NCBI GenBank assembly: GCA_965644295.1
Contig: CBFFRP010000264.1
Location: forward strand, 1 to 34,434
DNA from: Paraphysomonas bandaiensis
Lineage: Eukaryota > Chrysophyceae
Length of the DNA: 34,434 nucleotides
Reading direction: 5' to 3'
Shown: positions 1 through 11,230 of the stretch, piece after piece
Position numbering within the stretch: the first letter of the stretch is position 1
Layout: each line of letters starts with the position of its first letter
Notes under the pieces: model-generated
The model's input: only the letters and a program-made list of their open reading frames with translations
What the model was told of the DNA's origin: nothing
The model's database searches: none
Program-made: the position numbers and the translations under genes

Positions 1-204
1 ATTATGGAGGAGGAGACTCTTGATAGCGCACAAGAGTCTACTAAATTCGAGTCAGTGAGAAGGACCCTCAGGCTTATGCTTGGAGGGTTAGACCCTTCCA
101 TTGCCAATGCCAGTGAGGATCAAATCCGGGATATAGGCTTGGCATTTGGGTTGTCTGAGATCGAATCAGAGACGTTGGTGTCTCATTCGCATCGTATCAT
201 CTGA
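1..204 (+). CDS. C-terminal end of an unrecognised protein (5' partial)
   Basis: The frame is open from the first base of the window and ends at TGA at 202-204. About 67 residues are visible, acidic at the start (MEEETLDSAQES) and then a helix-rich stretch (RRTLRLMLGG, DQIRDIGLAFGL). I do not recognise a family. The start lies outside the window, or the visible ATG at 4 is internal. The next gene on this side is on the opposite strand, so the two are convergent. It could be chance open frame, but the absence of stops and the even composition suggest a true last exon. Confidence 0.4.
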   Translation: MMEEETLDSAQESTKFESVRRTLRLMLGGLDPSIANASEDQIRDIGLAFGLSEIESETLVSHSHRII

Positions 205-547
205 AAAGTTGAGTAGTTAATCACTGTCCGTCCACTGTATGTTACATCGAATACCATTTTTTCTATTGTCACAATAATTATGACTTAAGCCCCTGATTTA
301 AGATTACTTTAATTAGAGCATTGTACATATATATTATTGCATGCAGTGCATTGTGTATAGAGCTTAGAAAATACAATATCAAAAAATACTACTAAAAGCA
401 TATTATACGTGTTCTGTGTTATCAGCAAACGGTATACTGTGCACAATCTTGGTGAGCTATCAGAACTTGGAAGTATAAATAAAATCACTGCTCCGCACAG
501 CCCCAAGCATAGACATAAGATCCTAAGTAATTCTCTATTATAAAAAT
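205..547. other. AT-rich convergent intergenic spacer
   Basis: This lies between the two converging 3' ends. It is AT-rich with no convincing open frame. I see no RNA gene or repeat in it. Confidence 0.5.
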
Positions 548-1112
548 CTATACCGCTCGAGGTCGTTCAAGTGGTGGAGCATCTCCAATCGCAAATGTTT
601 CTGGCAACTGTTGAACTACTCCTTTTGCGCCACCAGACCAAGACAGCATAAAGCTATCGCATATCATACCTTCACTCTTCACCCCTCCCACAGAAGTTGG
701 CTTCACACGAAACGCATTGGGATCCTCATCCAAAATCGATCCAGCAGGAACAACAGCATCAGAGAGTGCAACAACAACCTTCCAACCGGCCTCAATATAC
801 TTTGCATTCGTCACAATCTGTACAGTGTCTCCTCTCTCATTAACTGCCACTTGAGTTACCTTCAAGTCCCTCTTACTAGGGACAGGCTCAACACTAATCA
901 CTGATCCCACCTAATGAACATTAACAAATATAAGAGGACATGTGGACACATACCACATAGTTTCTGAGTGATTCGTTCTGAGAGCTGCTAGCTGCTGTGT
1001 GTTTACTGAACTCATCGCCACACACAGTGCAAAACACCATATCATCACCAGCATCCTCGTCTATGTACTCCACCGGCTGCTCGCAATCACAGCTGCTGCA
1101 AAACATCTGCAT
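548..1112 (-). CDS. Zinc-ribbon plus tRNA-binding-domain protein (2 exons)
   Basis: Model: exon 1 1112-954, intron 953-911 (43 bases, GTATGT...TTAG), exon 2 910-548; phase 0, 173 residues. Exon 1 (residues 1-53) has two CxxC pairs, CSSC near residue 4 and CTVC near residue 28, typical of a zinc ribbon. Exon 2 reads as an OB-fold tRNA-binding domain of the CsaA/Trbp111/EMAPII/ARC1 type. Seen in order are SVISVEPVPSKRDLKVTQV, QIVTNAKYIEAGWKVVVAL, VVPAGSI and VGGVKSEGMICDSFMLSW, matching the family pattern of QIVTGA, GxxVxVALxGAxLP and GVxSxGMxCS. Such domains bind tRNA as free dimers or as appendages of methionyl- and tyrosyl-tRNA synthetases. No synthetase catalytic domain is present nearby. 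The ATG at 1112 is the first of two (MQM); an additional upstream exon cannot be excluded. The domain call is from remembered family patterns. Confidence 0.8.
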
Positions 1113-1386
1113 CTTCTTATCTCTAGTTACTCTAGTTATCAAGAAAGCTACAGTGCCCAGAGTTATATAGAGATACACTGGCTCCTTGCTGTATGGACAT
1201 GTGCGTGTCTTACAAGTACGACGCTGTACATACTTTATGGATGCTAAATCCCTCTGTGTGTATACTCTGTATACAAATGTATACCTGTATACAGTGATGG
1301 ACACTCGTTGCTGCTTCAGAAAAATGAAAACTGAAAATCGCTCCACGGATATGACCTATAAAATATACAGAAAATTACAAGAGATT
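1113..1386. promoter_or_regulatory. Divergent intergenic region upstream of HSP70 copy 1
   Basis: This spacer separates the start of the tRNA-binding-domain gene from the HSP70 unit. It carries a short palindromic motif, GTATACCTGTATACAGTGA, near 1278-1296. The same motif appears in the equivalent position before HSP70 copy 2, near 7269-7287, inside otherwise diverged sequence. This suggests the original duplication reached further upstream than the part now identical. Confidence 0.45.
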
Positions 1387-1592
1387 ATTAAAAATCCAGT
1401 TTTGTGGAAGAAATAAGGGAGATTTGGAGTATCCTTGAAGAGAAAATGTGGCGTGGGTTCTAGAAAAGTGGCGGACGTCTGTGAGCCACATGTTTGAATT
1501 GCATCCGACTGCAAGTTGGTTGCAACAATCTGCAGAGCTCACCATAATTACACACACTTGTGTTGACAACAAACAAACAACTGCAAACAAAT
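1387..1592 (+). promoter_or_regulatory. HSP70 copy 1 promoter and 5' leader
   Basis: About 206 bases before the ATG appear identical to 7365-7570. The segment contains TTCTAGAA at 1458-1465, two inverted nGAAn units as in a minimal heat-shock element. A third adjoining unit is not clear, so heat regulation is an inference. The leader just before the ATG is A- and C-rich (AACAAACAAACAACTGCAAA). Confidence 0.5.
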
Positions 1593-3569
1593 ATGGCTGT
1601 GGAAGGAGCATCTGTTGGTATTGATTTGGGTACCACCTACTCTTGTGTGGGTGTGTGGCAGAATGATCGTGTTGAGATCATTGCCAATGACCAGGGTAAC
1701 AGAACCACCCCCTCTTATGTCGCTTTCAACGAGACTGAGAGACTTATTGGTGATGCCGCCAAGAACCAGGTTGCGATGAACGCCGCTAACACAGTCTTTG
1801 ATGCTAAGCGTCTCATTGGTCGTCGCTTCACTGATAGCGTTGTTCAGAGCGATCTCAAGCACTGGCCATTCACTGTTCTGGATGGTCCTAATGGCAAGCC
1901 TATCATCCAGGTCACCTTCAAGGGAGAGGTCAAGCAGTTCGCCGCTGAGGAGATTTCTTCCATGGTTCTCATGAAGATGAAGGAGATTGCCGAGGCTTAT
2001 CTTGGACGTGAAGTCAAGAACGCCGTTATCACTGTCCCTGCCTACTTCAATGACTCCCAGAGACAGGCTACCAAGGACGCTGGTGTTATTTCTGGCCTCA
2101 ACGTGATGCGTATCATCAACGAGCCCACTGCCGCTGCTATTGCTTACGGTCTTGATAAGAAGGGTGCTGAGAAGAATGTGCTTATCTTCGATCTTGGTGG
2201 AGGGACCTTCGATGTCTCTCTTCTCACTATTGAGGAGGGCATTTTCGAGGTTAAGGCCACTGCTGGTGATACTCACTTGGGTGGTGAGGATTTTGACAAC
2301 CGCATGGTTGAGTACTTCGTTCAGGAGTTCAAGCGCAAGTTCCGCAAGGACATTGGAGAGAACCAGCGTGCTCTTCGTCGTCTCCGCACTGCTTGCGAAC
2401 GCGCCAAGCGCACACTTTCTTCCTCTACTCAGGCTCACATCGAAATTGATTCTCTGTACGAGGGAACTGACTTCAACTCTGTTATTACCAGAGCTAGGTT
2501 TGAGGACATGAACATGGACTACTTCCGCAAGTGCATGGACCCCGTTGAGAAGGTTCTCAGAGATTCCAAGCTCTCCAAGTCTCAGGTCCACGAGATCGTA
2601 CTTGTCGGTGGTTCCACCCGTATCCCCAAGATTCAGGAGATGCTCAGCGAGTTCTTCAATGGCAAGGAGCTCAACAAGTCCATCAACCCTGACGAGGCTG
2701 TTGCTTACGGTGCTACCGTCCAGGCTGCTATCCTTTCTGGCTCTGACCAGTCTGAGAAGCTCCAGGATCTTCTCTTGTTGGATGTGACCCCTCTTTCTCT
2801 CGGTATCGAGACTGCTGGTGGTGTCATGACTGCTCTTATCAAGAGAAACACAACTGTTCCTGCCAAGAAGTCTCAGACCTTCTCCACCTATGCCGACAAC
2901 CAGCCTGGTGTGCTTATCCAGGTGTTCGAGGGTGAGCGTGCTATGACCAAGGACAACAACATCCTCGGAAAGTTCCAGTTGGAGGGCATTCCTCCCATGC
3001 CTCGTGGTGTTCCCCAGATTGATGTCACCTTCGACATTGATGCTAATGGTATCTTGAACGTGTCAGCTGCCGAGAAGTCTACTGGCAAGGAGCAGAAGAT
3101 CACCATCAAGAACGACAAGGGACGCATGAGCGCCGAGGAGATCGAGAGACTTGTTCAGGAGGCTGAGAGATACAAGGCCGAGGATGAGTCTAACCGTGCC
3201 CGCATCGAAGCCAAGAACTCTCTTGAGAACTATGCTTACCAGATGCGCAACACAATGAACGACGAGAAGATGGCTGACAAGATCTCTGCCGATGATAAGG
3301 CCAAGATTGATGCCGCTATTAGCGAGACTACACAGTGGTTGGACAACAACCAGAACGCTGAGAAGGAGGAGTATGAGGCCAAGCAGAAGTCTCTGGAGTC
3401 TGTTGTTCTTCCTATCTTGCAGAACCTCTCTGGTGGTGCTGAGGGTGGTATGCCTGGCGGCATGCCTGGTGGAATGCCCGGAGGATTCCCAGGTGGTGCC
3501 CCTGGCGCTGCTCCTGGCCCCTCTGCTGCCCCTGCCGATGAGGGACCCAAGATTGAGGAGATCGACTAA
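1593..3569 (+). CDS. HSP70: Cytosolic heat-shock protein 70, copy 1
   Basis: Intronless, 658 residues. This ATP-dependent chaperone of the cytosol and nucleus binds and releases unfolded polypeptides. All three family signatures are present: IDLGTTYS at residues 10-17, [14 protein letters not shown] at 198-211 and [10 protein letters not shown] near 340. The substrate-binding domain and helical lid follow, then a Gly-Met-Pro linker with three GGMP-type repeats and GGFPGG. The last residues are KIEEID, where most cytosolic HSP70s end in EEVD, the motif read by TPR co-chaperones. I chose the ATG at 1593, not the in-frame TTG at 1560, because [17 protein letters not shown] is the usual HSP70 start. 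The protein equals copy 2 except for one extra four-residue GGMP unit. Codon use is biased toward C- and G-ending codons, as in highly expressed genes. Confidence 0.98.
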   Translation: MAVEGASVGIDLGTTYSCVGVWQNDRVEIIANDQGNRTTPSYVAFNETERLIGDAAKNQVAMNAANTVFDAKRLIGRRFTDSVVQSDLKHWPFTVLDGPNGKPIIQVTFKGEVKQFAAEEISSMVLMKMKEIAEAYLGREVKNAVITVPAYFNDSQRQATKDAGVISGLNVMRIINEPTAAAIAYGLDKKGAEKNVLIFDLGGGTFDVSLLTIEEGIFEVKATAGDTHLGGEDFDNRMVEYFVQEFKRKFRKDIGENQRALRRLRTACERAKRTLSSSTQAHIEIDSLYEGTDFNSVITRARFEDMNMDYFRKCMDPVEKVLRDSKLSKSQVHEIVLVGGSTRIPKIQEMLSEFFNGKELNKSINPDEAVAYGATVQAAILSGSDQSEKLQDLLLLDVTPLSLGIETAGGVMTALIKRNTTVPAKKSQTFSTYADNQPGVLIQVFEGERAMTKDNNILGKFQLEGIPPMPRGVPQIDVTFDIDANGILNVSAAEKSTGKEQKITIKNDKGRMSAEEIERLVQEAERYKAEDESNRARIEAKNSLENYAYQMRNTMNDEKMADKISADDKAKIDAAISETTQWLDNNQNAEKEEYEAKQKSLESVVLPILQNLSGGAEGGMPGGMPGGMPGGFPGGAPGAAPGPSAAPADEGPKIEEID

Positions 3570-4080
3570 ACTGATTAGCTTCTATACTCAGTATAGTAAT
3601 TTTAGGGATAGATTGTCCAAATGTATTCATATAGATGTTTGCATTTTGACATTTATAACTTAAACTATTTCTACTATTTTAATCATACAAAGTTCTGTGG
3701 CCCCATTTCTTTTGAGTAGTGTAGATGTGCTTCTATGAGTCGTTAATCAAAACGTTTCCATATCTAGTATTAAATCTAGTTTTTATGCGTTTAGAATGGA
3801 AGATATTTCTCATACAAAGTTGAATAACTCAATAAAATAACATCTAGGGCTAGTTTCGGTATTTGATGAAAGTTACACTTCGTATTATTAGAATACAAAG
3901 ATTGGTTATATAAACTTCACATTAAGGATATGGCCATTTAGTATGACAGCAAGTCACGTTTGAACAGGGCATTAGCACCACACACATTTGCGTATCTTGT
4001 ACAGTCGGTAATTATCAATCGCTACGATGTAGGCTGCTAAATTTATTACATTCATTAACATAAAACATCTTTAATGTATA
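3570..4080 (+). repeat. 3' flank of HSP70 copy 1, duplicated flank A
   Basis: The first ~120 bases after the stop (3570-3690) appear identical to 9536-9656. After the shared ATCATACAA the two copies differ by many substitutions and indels, but stay recognisable to about 4080 (compare 9657-10122). A remnant of the same flank recurs at 10838-11020. No gene is seen. Confidence 0.8.
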
Positions 4081-4611
4081 TCGTATAGAGGATCTCTTTC
4101 CTCTACTATTCCTCATCAATTCATATAGACACTCTTTACAAAATTGGCGTAATCTTTTGATGACATCTTCTCTTTCATTCTTGATCTAATATAGTATATG
4201 GTATATTGCTATCTTTTATACACGCCAAAAGCCATACTTCTCTCTAGAGTATCAGAAATAATGTTTTGTTCAATATTAAAATCTATTTATAGCGTGCGTT
4301 TACACAAAGAGGATGCGGATTGGCGGAGGAAAGAATAAGTCTCCAATTTTGTATTCTGTATCATGTATCAGAGAGTTAAGTGTTCGTAACCCGAGATACA
4401 TGGACGAGAGTGTATGTTGGGGCCCCTGCCTGTGCGTCTTTCCAATTGAGCCTCGGTGATAGTTCCTGTCCTAATTCGTTCAACCGAGGTACTTCAAGCT
4501 CTGCTGGAATGTTTCTTGAGAATGGCGTAACTCCAAGGTGGTAGGGTCGGGTCAATTAGGAGTTTCCGCAGACACTCCTTGTATGTGAGAGATAGAGGTG
4601 TGTGGACAGTC
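4081..4611. other. Intergenic; contains a short segment shared with 10.97 kb
   Basis: No gene found. At about 4305-4355 the sequence ACAAAGAGGATGCGGATTGG and what follows match 10973-11022, showing that the old HSP70-flank duplication extended this far. Confidence 0.5.
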
Positions 4612-4859
4612 GCCTTCTGGTGGGCACTGTCCCGGATGCCCTTGAGGTGGGCCCATATCCGGATGCCTGTTTATTTGTCAGGGCCCAAAGACATCTACAC
4701 AAGTGACACTTATATTTGATTATAACACACAAGCATTTGAGTGGGCAGAATGTTATCTGCTGCCTATATTTGCGGCTCACGTTAGTTTCCCGGAGAAATA
4801 CCTCCGGTACTTATCCTCCAGAACACCACGAAAAGGTGCGAATCCGACTTTGTTGAGGG
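4612..4859 (+). repeat. Interspersed ~360-bp repeat, copy 1 (5' truncated)
   Basis: Shares GGATGCCTGTTTATTTGTCA, the CCCAAAGAC...CTACACAAGTGACACTTAT core, GCGGCTCACGTTAGTTTCCC, the CCGGAG hairpin and the GGTGCGAATCCGACTTTG end with the copies at 11.2, 22.9 and 32.1 kb. It lacks the first ~100 bases found in the other copies. Open frames inside are short and not conserved among copies, so it is treated as non-coding. Confidence 0.8.
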
Positions 4860-5223
4860 TCACAGAAAGTGTATTGTTTCGGCCTAGCATACGGGCAACC
4901 TCCATCCATTCACCTCTGCAACCGCGTCAGCTACATAACTGTGCTTCTATCAGGCTTTAATAAAGCGGCATACACACGATTGCATTTTTACGCCGCAAAC
5001 CATTTTTTATTCATTTTTAAAGCTACTTATCGGGGAGTTTATGATGGAATGGTAGAGTAAAGAAGAACGAAACTTTATCAGTTCCTTCAATTTTCTTTAT
5101 ATATATATAGTTACCTGTACAATTCTGATGTAGTTACCTGTCCTATACATTGTATAGATGTACTTCTAACTTCTATATGCCTTCTTTTATTCGGAATAGA
5201 AATATAGCATGTGGGGTTTCAGC
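4860..5223. other. AT-rich intergenic, no gene seen
   Basis: AT-rich, including an ATATATATATA run near 5098-5110. Small open frames here have no family features. Confidence 0.4.
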
Positions 5224-5365
5224 ACTAAAAACCGTGTGATAATGATGTAGCTAGTTGGTTTCAGTAGGTAGCTAGCAAATAACATATGGGACTTAATCAA
5301 GTATTAGTTAGACACCAACCCGACTCTACCTAAGTACGCGCTCAGAATGGAGCATAGGAGTGTAT
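5224..5365 (+). repeat. Dispersed repeat R2, copy 1
   Basis: From GTGTGATAATGATGTAGCTAG to TACCTAAGTACGCGCTCAGA this matches the reverse complement of 30419-30570 with scattered differences. It contains an imperfect inverted motif around TAGCTAGTTGG...GTAGCTAGC. Copy 2 adjoins the 5' end of a reading frame, so this may be a duplicated gene-edge fragment or a small mobile element. Confidence 0.7.
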
Positions 5366-7364
5366 CACTATTTAGCAACCCTACTCGAATAATCCGAGAT
5401 TTTAATACATTTTTACTGTCTATACTGTATGGTCACATGAAAAGTCAATGACTAATTTACATTTTTGATATCATTTGATAAGAAATGATTTTTACCAGGT
5501 TCATATAGAATACTTTTGAAATAAATAAATAAATAAACACAAAATACATCAAGCAGCCCAAACGAAGCACAACGACGACATAACAGTGACTATTCTGCAG
5601 TAATATATTATGCATCTTTCGATACATATGCCGCGAAAATAGATATATCAATGCCACTAAGCCAACATTAATACAATATTCCTACGCCATGTATAAAAGT
5701 GATTAAAATAATATTGCACCTGTGTAAAAGCACTTGCCCTTATACTCGACTACTGTGTGTCGGGATCTCTCCTCCATCTTTTTAGCAAATTATGGAGCTC
5801 ATGAGCGGACTAAGCTGGCCACGATGGTGTTTCTGGAACCAAATGGTTAGCTTGCTGCAACCCATTGACATGTACTGTGGTCTCTGTTGTCACAGACCCA
5901 GAGCAAAGGTATGATATAAGCTTGACGCTTCCTTGTTATATTCCTGACGCTTCCTTGTTATCCTGGAGACAACGTTTTCTCCCTCGCCTTGAGAGCTTAA
6001 GATTCCGTCCACCCGTCTACAATGTGGTTGCTGCAATGTTTCTGGATTAAGAGTGATATATAATCTGCATGGAGTGTGAATTGTCAAAATATATAAAAAC
6101 CTTTTACCTCGACATAATTTCGCTGATGGCATCATACTCAGACAAGAACTCATTAGTGGACTGCCAAACACATGAATAAACATTGAACAGCTATCTGTTG
6201 GTATATCTTCTATTTGCATCTATTCAGCTGTGCGTATGCGCTGCTCTGTATTCAAGTAAACAGTAAACAGGGGGCGGCGGAACAGTAAAAATATACTGAC
6301 TAGTGCCTTTCGGCTACTCTCTTATTGTGTGATCATCACTCTGAGTATCACCTAATGGATAAGTTAGCTCTTTCTTCCCTCTTGTCAAGTGTAATACAGG
6401 TTACAAGATATTCATATTTCGTAATGTCACATGAACTTATATTAATTGATCTCATGTTATTATTATGGAAGGATCAGTGCATCATATAAGGGGCTATGTC
6501 AATGTGATCCTTATATTAAGTGTCATTCTCGTCTTTGGTTTGAAGGTATATACTAATATGAGAGTGAAACTTATAGACATTCTTGTAGTATCCTCTGCGT
6601 ATTGATGTATATGAGTACTCTGTTGAAGCATGTCACTCATTGTTGACGTACAGCATACTCTGCGGAGCCGAATATCTCCCTGCACTCGATTGTCATGCAA
6701 CAGCAGTGGAGCCTTTAGGAAATGCGATTGGATAATATTGTGAAATATTTGATAAGATGCAGAGCGTATGAAGAAGTGACTCTTCAGAGTTGGATAATAG
6801 AGAGACCCACGCAAGAATAACCCCCACCCTCTTCACCCTCGCTTATAGAAACACCCTAAATACCCCTAGAAACGAGAGGAAAAATCCCACGATTGCATAA
6901 TGCTCACTTACTGTAGCAAAGGTTGCATGTATATGGCAATGGCCTGTAGCTGTTTGTGTGCTAGTGCGTCGGTCAATGTCACTCCGCTGAAATTATCACA
7001 CCAACAGCGAGCGGATGATGAATGAGTAGATCGGAATTAATTCCTGTAAAGGAAGTCACACACTGCTAGTGGTTAGATGAGGATGCTGCAAAGAGCGTGT
7101 CAATCACTGTCGTCTACAGAGGCGGGCAGTCGTGTGTTGGCTGTGTATCTTGTACCCATATACACACCTACAGACGTGCTGCAGTACATCGTACAGAGTA
7201 CGGAACAGTCTGCGAGAATTCTTGGAAAAACTGAAATCTCTGGAATCTCCCTCTGTATGTATATACAGACGTATACCTGTATACAGTGAAAACCAAGCAT
7301 CTGAAGTGTGAGACCTGCTAAAACAAAAACTGAAAATGATTCAAAGATATGGTATGAAGAGAAA
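5366..7364. other. 2-kb intergenic region, no gene identified
   Basis: Open frames of 60-110 codons occur on both strands (for example minus 5890-6219 and 6494-6814), but none shows family motifs, biased composition or consistent splice sites. A short direct duplication containing GACGCTTCCTTGTTAT lies near 5921-5961. The segment from about 7245 on is a diverged copy of the sequence before HSP70 copy 1. Confidence 0.45.
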
Positions 7365-7570
7365 ATTAAAAATCCAGTTTTGTGGAAGAAATAAGGGAGA
7401 TTTGGAGTATCCTTGAAGAGAAAATGTGGCGTGGGTTCTAGAAAAGTGGCGGACGTCTGTGAGCCACATGTTTGAATTGCATCCGACTGCAAGTTGGTTG
7501 CAACAATCTGCAGAGCTCACCATAATTACACACACTTGTGTTGACAACAAACAAACAACTGCAAACAAAT
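7365..7570 (+). promoter_or_regulatory. HSP70 copy 2 promoter and 5' leader
   Basis: Identical by eye to 1387-1592, including the TTCTAGAA heat-shock-element-like core at 7436-7443. The identity starts abruptly at ATTAAAAATCC, with only weak similarity further upstream. Confidence 0.5.
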
Positions 7571-9535
7571 ATGGCTGTGGAAGGAGCATCTGTTGGTATT
7601 GATTTGGGTACCACCTACTCTTGTGTGGGTGTGTGGCAGAATGATCGTGTTGAGATCATTGCCAATGACCAGGGTAACAGAACCACCCCCTCTTATGTCG
7701 CTTTCAACGAGACTGAGAGACTTATTGGTGATGCCGCCAAGAACCAGGTTGCGATGAACGCCGCTAACACAGTCTTTGATGCTAAGCGTCTCATTGGTCG
7801 TCGCTTCACTGATAGCGTTGTTCAGAGCGATCTCAAGCACTGGCCATTCACTGTTCTGGATGGTCCTAATGGCAAGCCTATCATCCAGGTCACCTTCAAG
7901 GGAGAGGTCAAGCAGTTCGCCGCTGAGGAGATTTCTTCCATGGTTCTCATGAAGATGAAGGAGATTGCCGAGGCTTATCTTGGACGTGAAGTCAAGAACG
8001 CCGTTATCACTGTCCCCGCCTACTTCAATGACTCCCAGAGACAGGCTACCAAGGACGCTGGTGTTATTTCTGGCCTCAATGTGATGCGTATCATCAACGA
8101 GCCCACTGCCGCTGCTATTGCTTACGGTCTTGATAAGAAGGGTGCTGAGAAGAATGTGCTTATCTTCGATCTTGGTGGAGGGACCTTCGATGTCTCTCTT
8201 CTCACTATTGAGGAGGGCATTTTCGAGGTTAAGGCTACTGCTGGTGATACTCACTTGGGTGGTGAGGATTTTGACAACCGCATGGTTGAGTACTTCGTTC
8301 AGGAGTTCAAGCGCAAGTTCCGCAAGGACATTGGAGAGAACCAGCGTGCTCTTCGTCGTCTCCGCACTGCTTGCGAACGCGCCAAGCGCACACTTTCTTC
8401 CTCTACTCAGGCTCACATCGAAATTGATTCTCTGTACGAGGGAACTGACTTCAACTCTGTTATTACCAGAGCTAGGTTTGAGGACATGAACATGGACTAC
8501 TTCCGCAAGTGCATGGACCCCGTTGAGAAGGTTCTCAGAGATTCCAAGCTCTCCAAGTCTCAGGTCCACGAGATCGTACTTGTCGGTGGTTCCACCCGTA
8601 TCCCCAAGATTCAGGAGATGCTCAGCGAGTTCTTCAATGGCAAGGAGCTCAACAAGTCCATCAACCCTGACGAGGCTGTTGCTTACGGTGCTACCGTCCA
8701 GGCTGCTATCCTTTCTGGCTCTGACCAGTCCGAGAAGCTCCAGGATCTTCTCTTGTTGGATGTGACCCCTCTTTCTCTCGGTATCGAGACTGCTGGTGGT
8801 GTCATGACTGCTCTTATCAAGAGAAACACAACTGTTCCTGCCAAGAAGTCTCAGACCTTCTCCACCTATGCCGACAACCAGCCTGGTGTGCTTATCCAGG
8901 TGTTCGAGGGTGAGCGTGCTATGACCAAGGACAACAACATCCTCGGAAAGTTCCAGTTGGAGGGCATTCCTCCCATGCCTCGTGGTGTTCCCCAGATTGA
9001 TGTCACCTTCGACATTGATGCTAATGGTATCTTGAACGTGTCAGCTGCCGAGAAGTCTACTGGCAAGGAGCAGAAGATCACCATCAAGAACGACAAGGGA
9101 CGCATGAGCGCCGAGGAGATCGAGAGACTTGTTCAGGAGGCTGAGAGATACAAGGCCGAGGATGAGTCTAACCGTGCCCGCATCGAAGCCAAGAACTCTC
9201 TTGAGAACTATGCTTACCAGATGCGCAACACAATGAACGACGAGAAGATGGCTGACAAGATCTCTGCCGATGATAAGGCCAAGATTGATGCCGCTATTAG
9301 CGAGACTACACAGTGGTTGGACAACAACCAGAACGCTGAGAAGGAGGAGTACGAGGCCAAGCAGAAGTCTCTGGAGTCTGTTGTTCTTCCTATCTTGCAG
9401 AACCTCTCTGGTGGTGCTGAGGGTGGTATGCCTGGCGGCATGCCCGGAGGATTCCCAGGTGGTGCTCCTGGCGCTGCTCCTGGCCCCTCTGCTGCCCCTG
9501 CCGATGAGGGACCCAAGATTGAGGAGATCGACTAA
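7571..9535 (+). CDS. HSP70: Cytosolic heat-shock protein 70, copy 2
   Basis: Intronless, 654 residues, same strand as copy 1 and offset from it by 5978 bases. It has the same domain plan, signatures and KIEEID end. Against copy 1 I count six single-base differences, all synonymous (near 8018, 8080, 8236, 8730, 9352 and 9466). One 12-base deletion in the GGMP linker removes one GGMP unit. With its identical promoter this copy should be co-regulated with copy 1. The tight identity, against diverged outer flanks, points to recent gene conversion or strong homogenisation. Confidence 0.98.
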   Translation: MAVEGASVGIDLGTTYSCVGVWQNDRVEIIANDQGNRTTPSYVAFNETERLIGDAAKNQVAMNAANTVFDAKRLIGRRFTDSVVQSDLKHWPFTVLDGPNGKPIIQVTFKGEVKQFAAEEISSMVLMKMKEIAEAYLGREVKNAVITVPAYFNDSQRQATKDAGVISGLNVMRIINEPTAAAIAYGLDKKGAEKNVLIFDLGGGTFDVSLLTIEEGIFEVKATAGDTHLGGEDFDNRMVEYFVQEFKRKFRKDIGENQRALRRLRTACERAKRTLSSSTQAHIEIDSLYEGTDFNSVITRARFEDMNMDYFRKCMDPVEKVLRDSKLSKSQVHEIVLVGGSTRIPKIQEMLSEFFNGKELNKSINPDEAVAYGATVQAAILSGSDQSEKLQDLLLLDVTPLSLGIETAGGVMTALIKRNTTVPAKKSQTFSTYADNQPGVLIQVFEGERAMTKDNNILGKFQLEGIPPMPRGVPQIDVTFDIDANGILNVSAAEKSTGKEQKITIKNDKGRMSAEEIERLVQEAERYKAEDESNRARIEAKNSLENYAYQMRNTMNDEKMADKISADDKAKIDAAISETTQWLDNNQNAEKEEYEAKQKSLESVVLPILQNLSGGAEGGMPGGMPGGFPGGAPGAAPGPSAAPADEGPKIEEID

Positions 9536-10122
9536 ACTGATTAGCTTCTATACTCAGTATAGTAATTTTAGGGATAGATTGTCCAAATGTATTCATATAG
9601 ATGTTTGCATTTTGACATTTATAACTTAAACTATTTCTACTATTTTAATCATACAATGCTCTGTGACCCCATTTCTTTTAAGTAGCTTAGATGTGCATCT
9701 CTTGGTCGGTAATAAAGCGACATTCTATCATATTTGTAAGCAAGTTTTCGAGGGTTTTTATGCGTCTAGAATGGAAGGTAATTCTACTACTTTACTGACA
9801 TACAAAGTTGAGTAACTCCATAAAATAAGATTTAGAGCTAGTTTTGATATTTGATGAAAGCTACACTTCGTATTATTAGAATACAAAGATTGGTTATATA
9901 AACTTCACATTAAGGATAAGGCCAAATAGTATGACAGCAAGACACGTTTGCACAGGGCATTAGCACCACACGCATTTGCGTATCTTGTAAAGTCGGTAAT
10001 TAAGAATATTTTACAGTTCATATGTCCTTGAAAATTAATTATCCGACAAAGAGTACTCTACCGCTACGATGTAGGCTGCTAAATTTATTACATTCATTAT
10101 CATGGAACATTTTTAATGTATA
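9536..10122 (+). repeat. 3' flank of HSP70 copy 2, duplicated flank A
   Basis: Identical to 3570-3690 for its first ~120 bases, then diverged. It carries a segment near 10007-10060 (TTCATATGTCC...TTAATTATCCGACAAA) absent from copy 1 but present in the third remnant at 10880-10920. Copy 1 therefore lost this piece. Confidence 0.75.
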
Positions 10123-10837
10123 TTGAATAACGAATGTAGATAGTAGCATGTAGCATCCGGAATCTATTCGTCGTATTATAATAACGAATTAGATGGCGCA
10201 GTTCTAAATATATGATATATGCAACCGTGCAACCCCATTGTGTTAAAACGAATAGCGTAGTTCAGATATGTGGTTTTGTTCAAGCCCGGAATAGTGTGTT
10301 GACAGCCCTCAAGACAGTATCCAGTAATAGATTTACGATTTAGTCTGCTTGGTAGTAGCTCGCATGCCAATTACCAAGAGTATTAGATATAACTACGGTA
10401 TTGCCTATTGGTCATTTTCAAAATTAAGATCATTAAGAGAAGTTTTTTGTAATAATAAAGAATTGATCTTTATAATAGTAAAACAATGTTGTGATTATTA
10501 GAGTGTAAGTAATGAACACGATAGAGTGAAAATTATGAATAACAATATAGAACGTACTATCATGCACAACGGAATAGTTAGAAGTGTAACTGATAATGAC
10601 GACGTTATGATGACGATCACGTATCTTCGACAGATACTCTCTCTAATTCAGTTCATGGTGTATTTCATTGAACATTGTAACTCACAGATACAATCATGTA
10701 TTAAGCTGAATCCTAATACGCCCCCTCAATGAAATAATCAGTGAACCGTAGATAATAGAGAGAATATGAACTTATGCACACTGAGAGTAAAAACCAGAGT
10801 AGCAGTCACTAGTCAATAATAAGCGAACTGCAGAGAT
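10123..10837. other. AT-rich intergenic, no gene seen
   Basis: Short open frames only; none recognisable. It lies between the HSP70 copy 2 flank and the third flank remnant. Confidence 0.45.
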
Positions 10838-11022
10838 GACACATTTGCGTATCTTGTACAGTCGCTAAGTAAGTATATTTCATAGGTCCAGGAATATTAA
10901 TTATCCGACAAACAGTACTTTACAGCTACGATGTAGGCTACTAAATTTATTACATTCTAGTGTGGGTTCACATAAAGAGGATGCGGATTGGCGAAGGAAA
11001 GAAAGAATCACCAATTTTTCCT
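10838..11022 (+). repeat. Third remnant of the HSP70 3' flank
   Basis: ACACATTTGCGTATCTTGTA, the CAGCTACGATGTAGGCTACT segment and ACATAAAGAGGATGCGGATT match the flanks of both HSP70 genes. The two parts are ~210 bases apart downstream of copy 1 and directly joined here, so this copy carries an internal deletion. No HSP70 coding sequence accompanies it. Confidence 0.75.
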
Positions 11023-11230
11023 TAGATTGATTATGCACCCACATATACAACATATCGAATAGATACACATCATTTTGCCTTTTATTAGGAATAGAGAGGA
11101 ATATATTACTATATATATTATTTTTCGCCAAAACTGAGGTTGAGTCAATAGCTTTGGCGCTACGAAAGCTGCTTGTGCGTCACCCCAAGCACCAACGTGC
11201 AACCATTTTTTCTTTATCACTATAAGTTAA

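Noticed and set aside
1548-2591. 347-codon open frame antisense to HSP70 copy 1 (also 7526-8569 for copy 2)
   Set aside because: Long antisense frames are a known by-product of HSP70 codon bias; no independent domain or expression signal is visible.
5890-6219. 109-codon minus-strand frame between the HSP70 genes (and 6494-6814)
   Set aside because: No motif, no splice consistency and low-complexity composition; likely chance.
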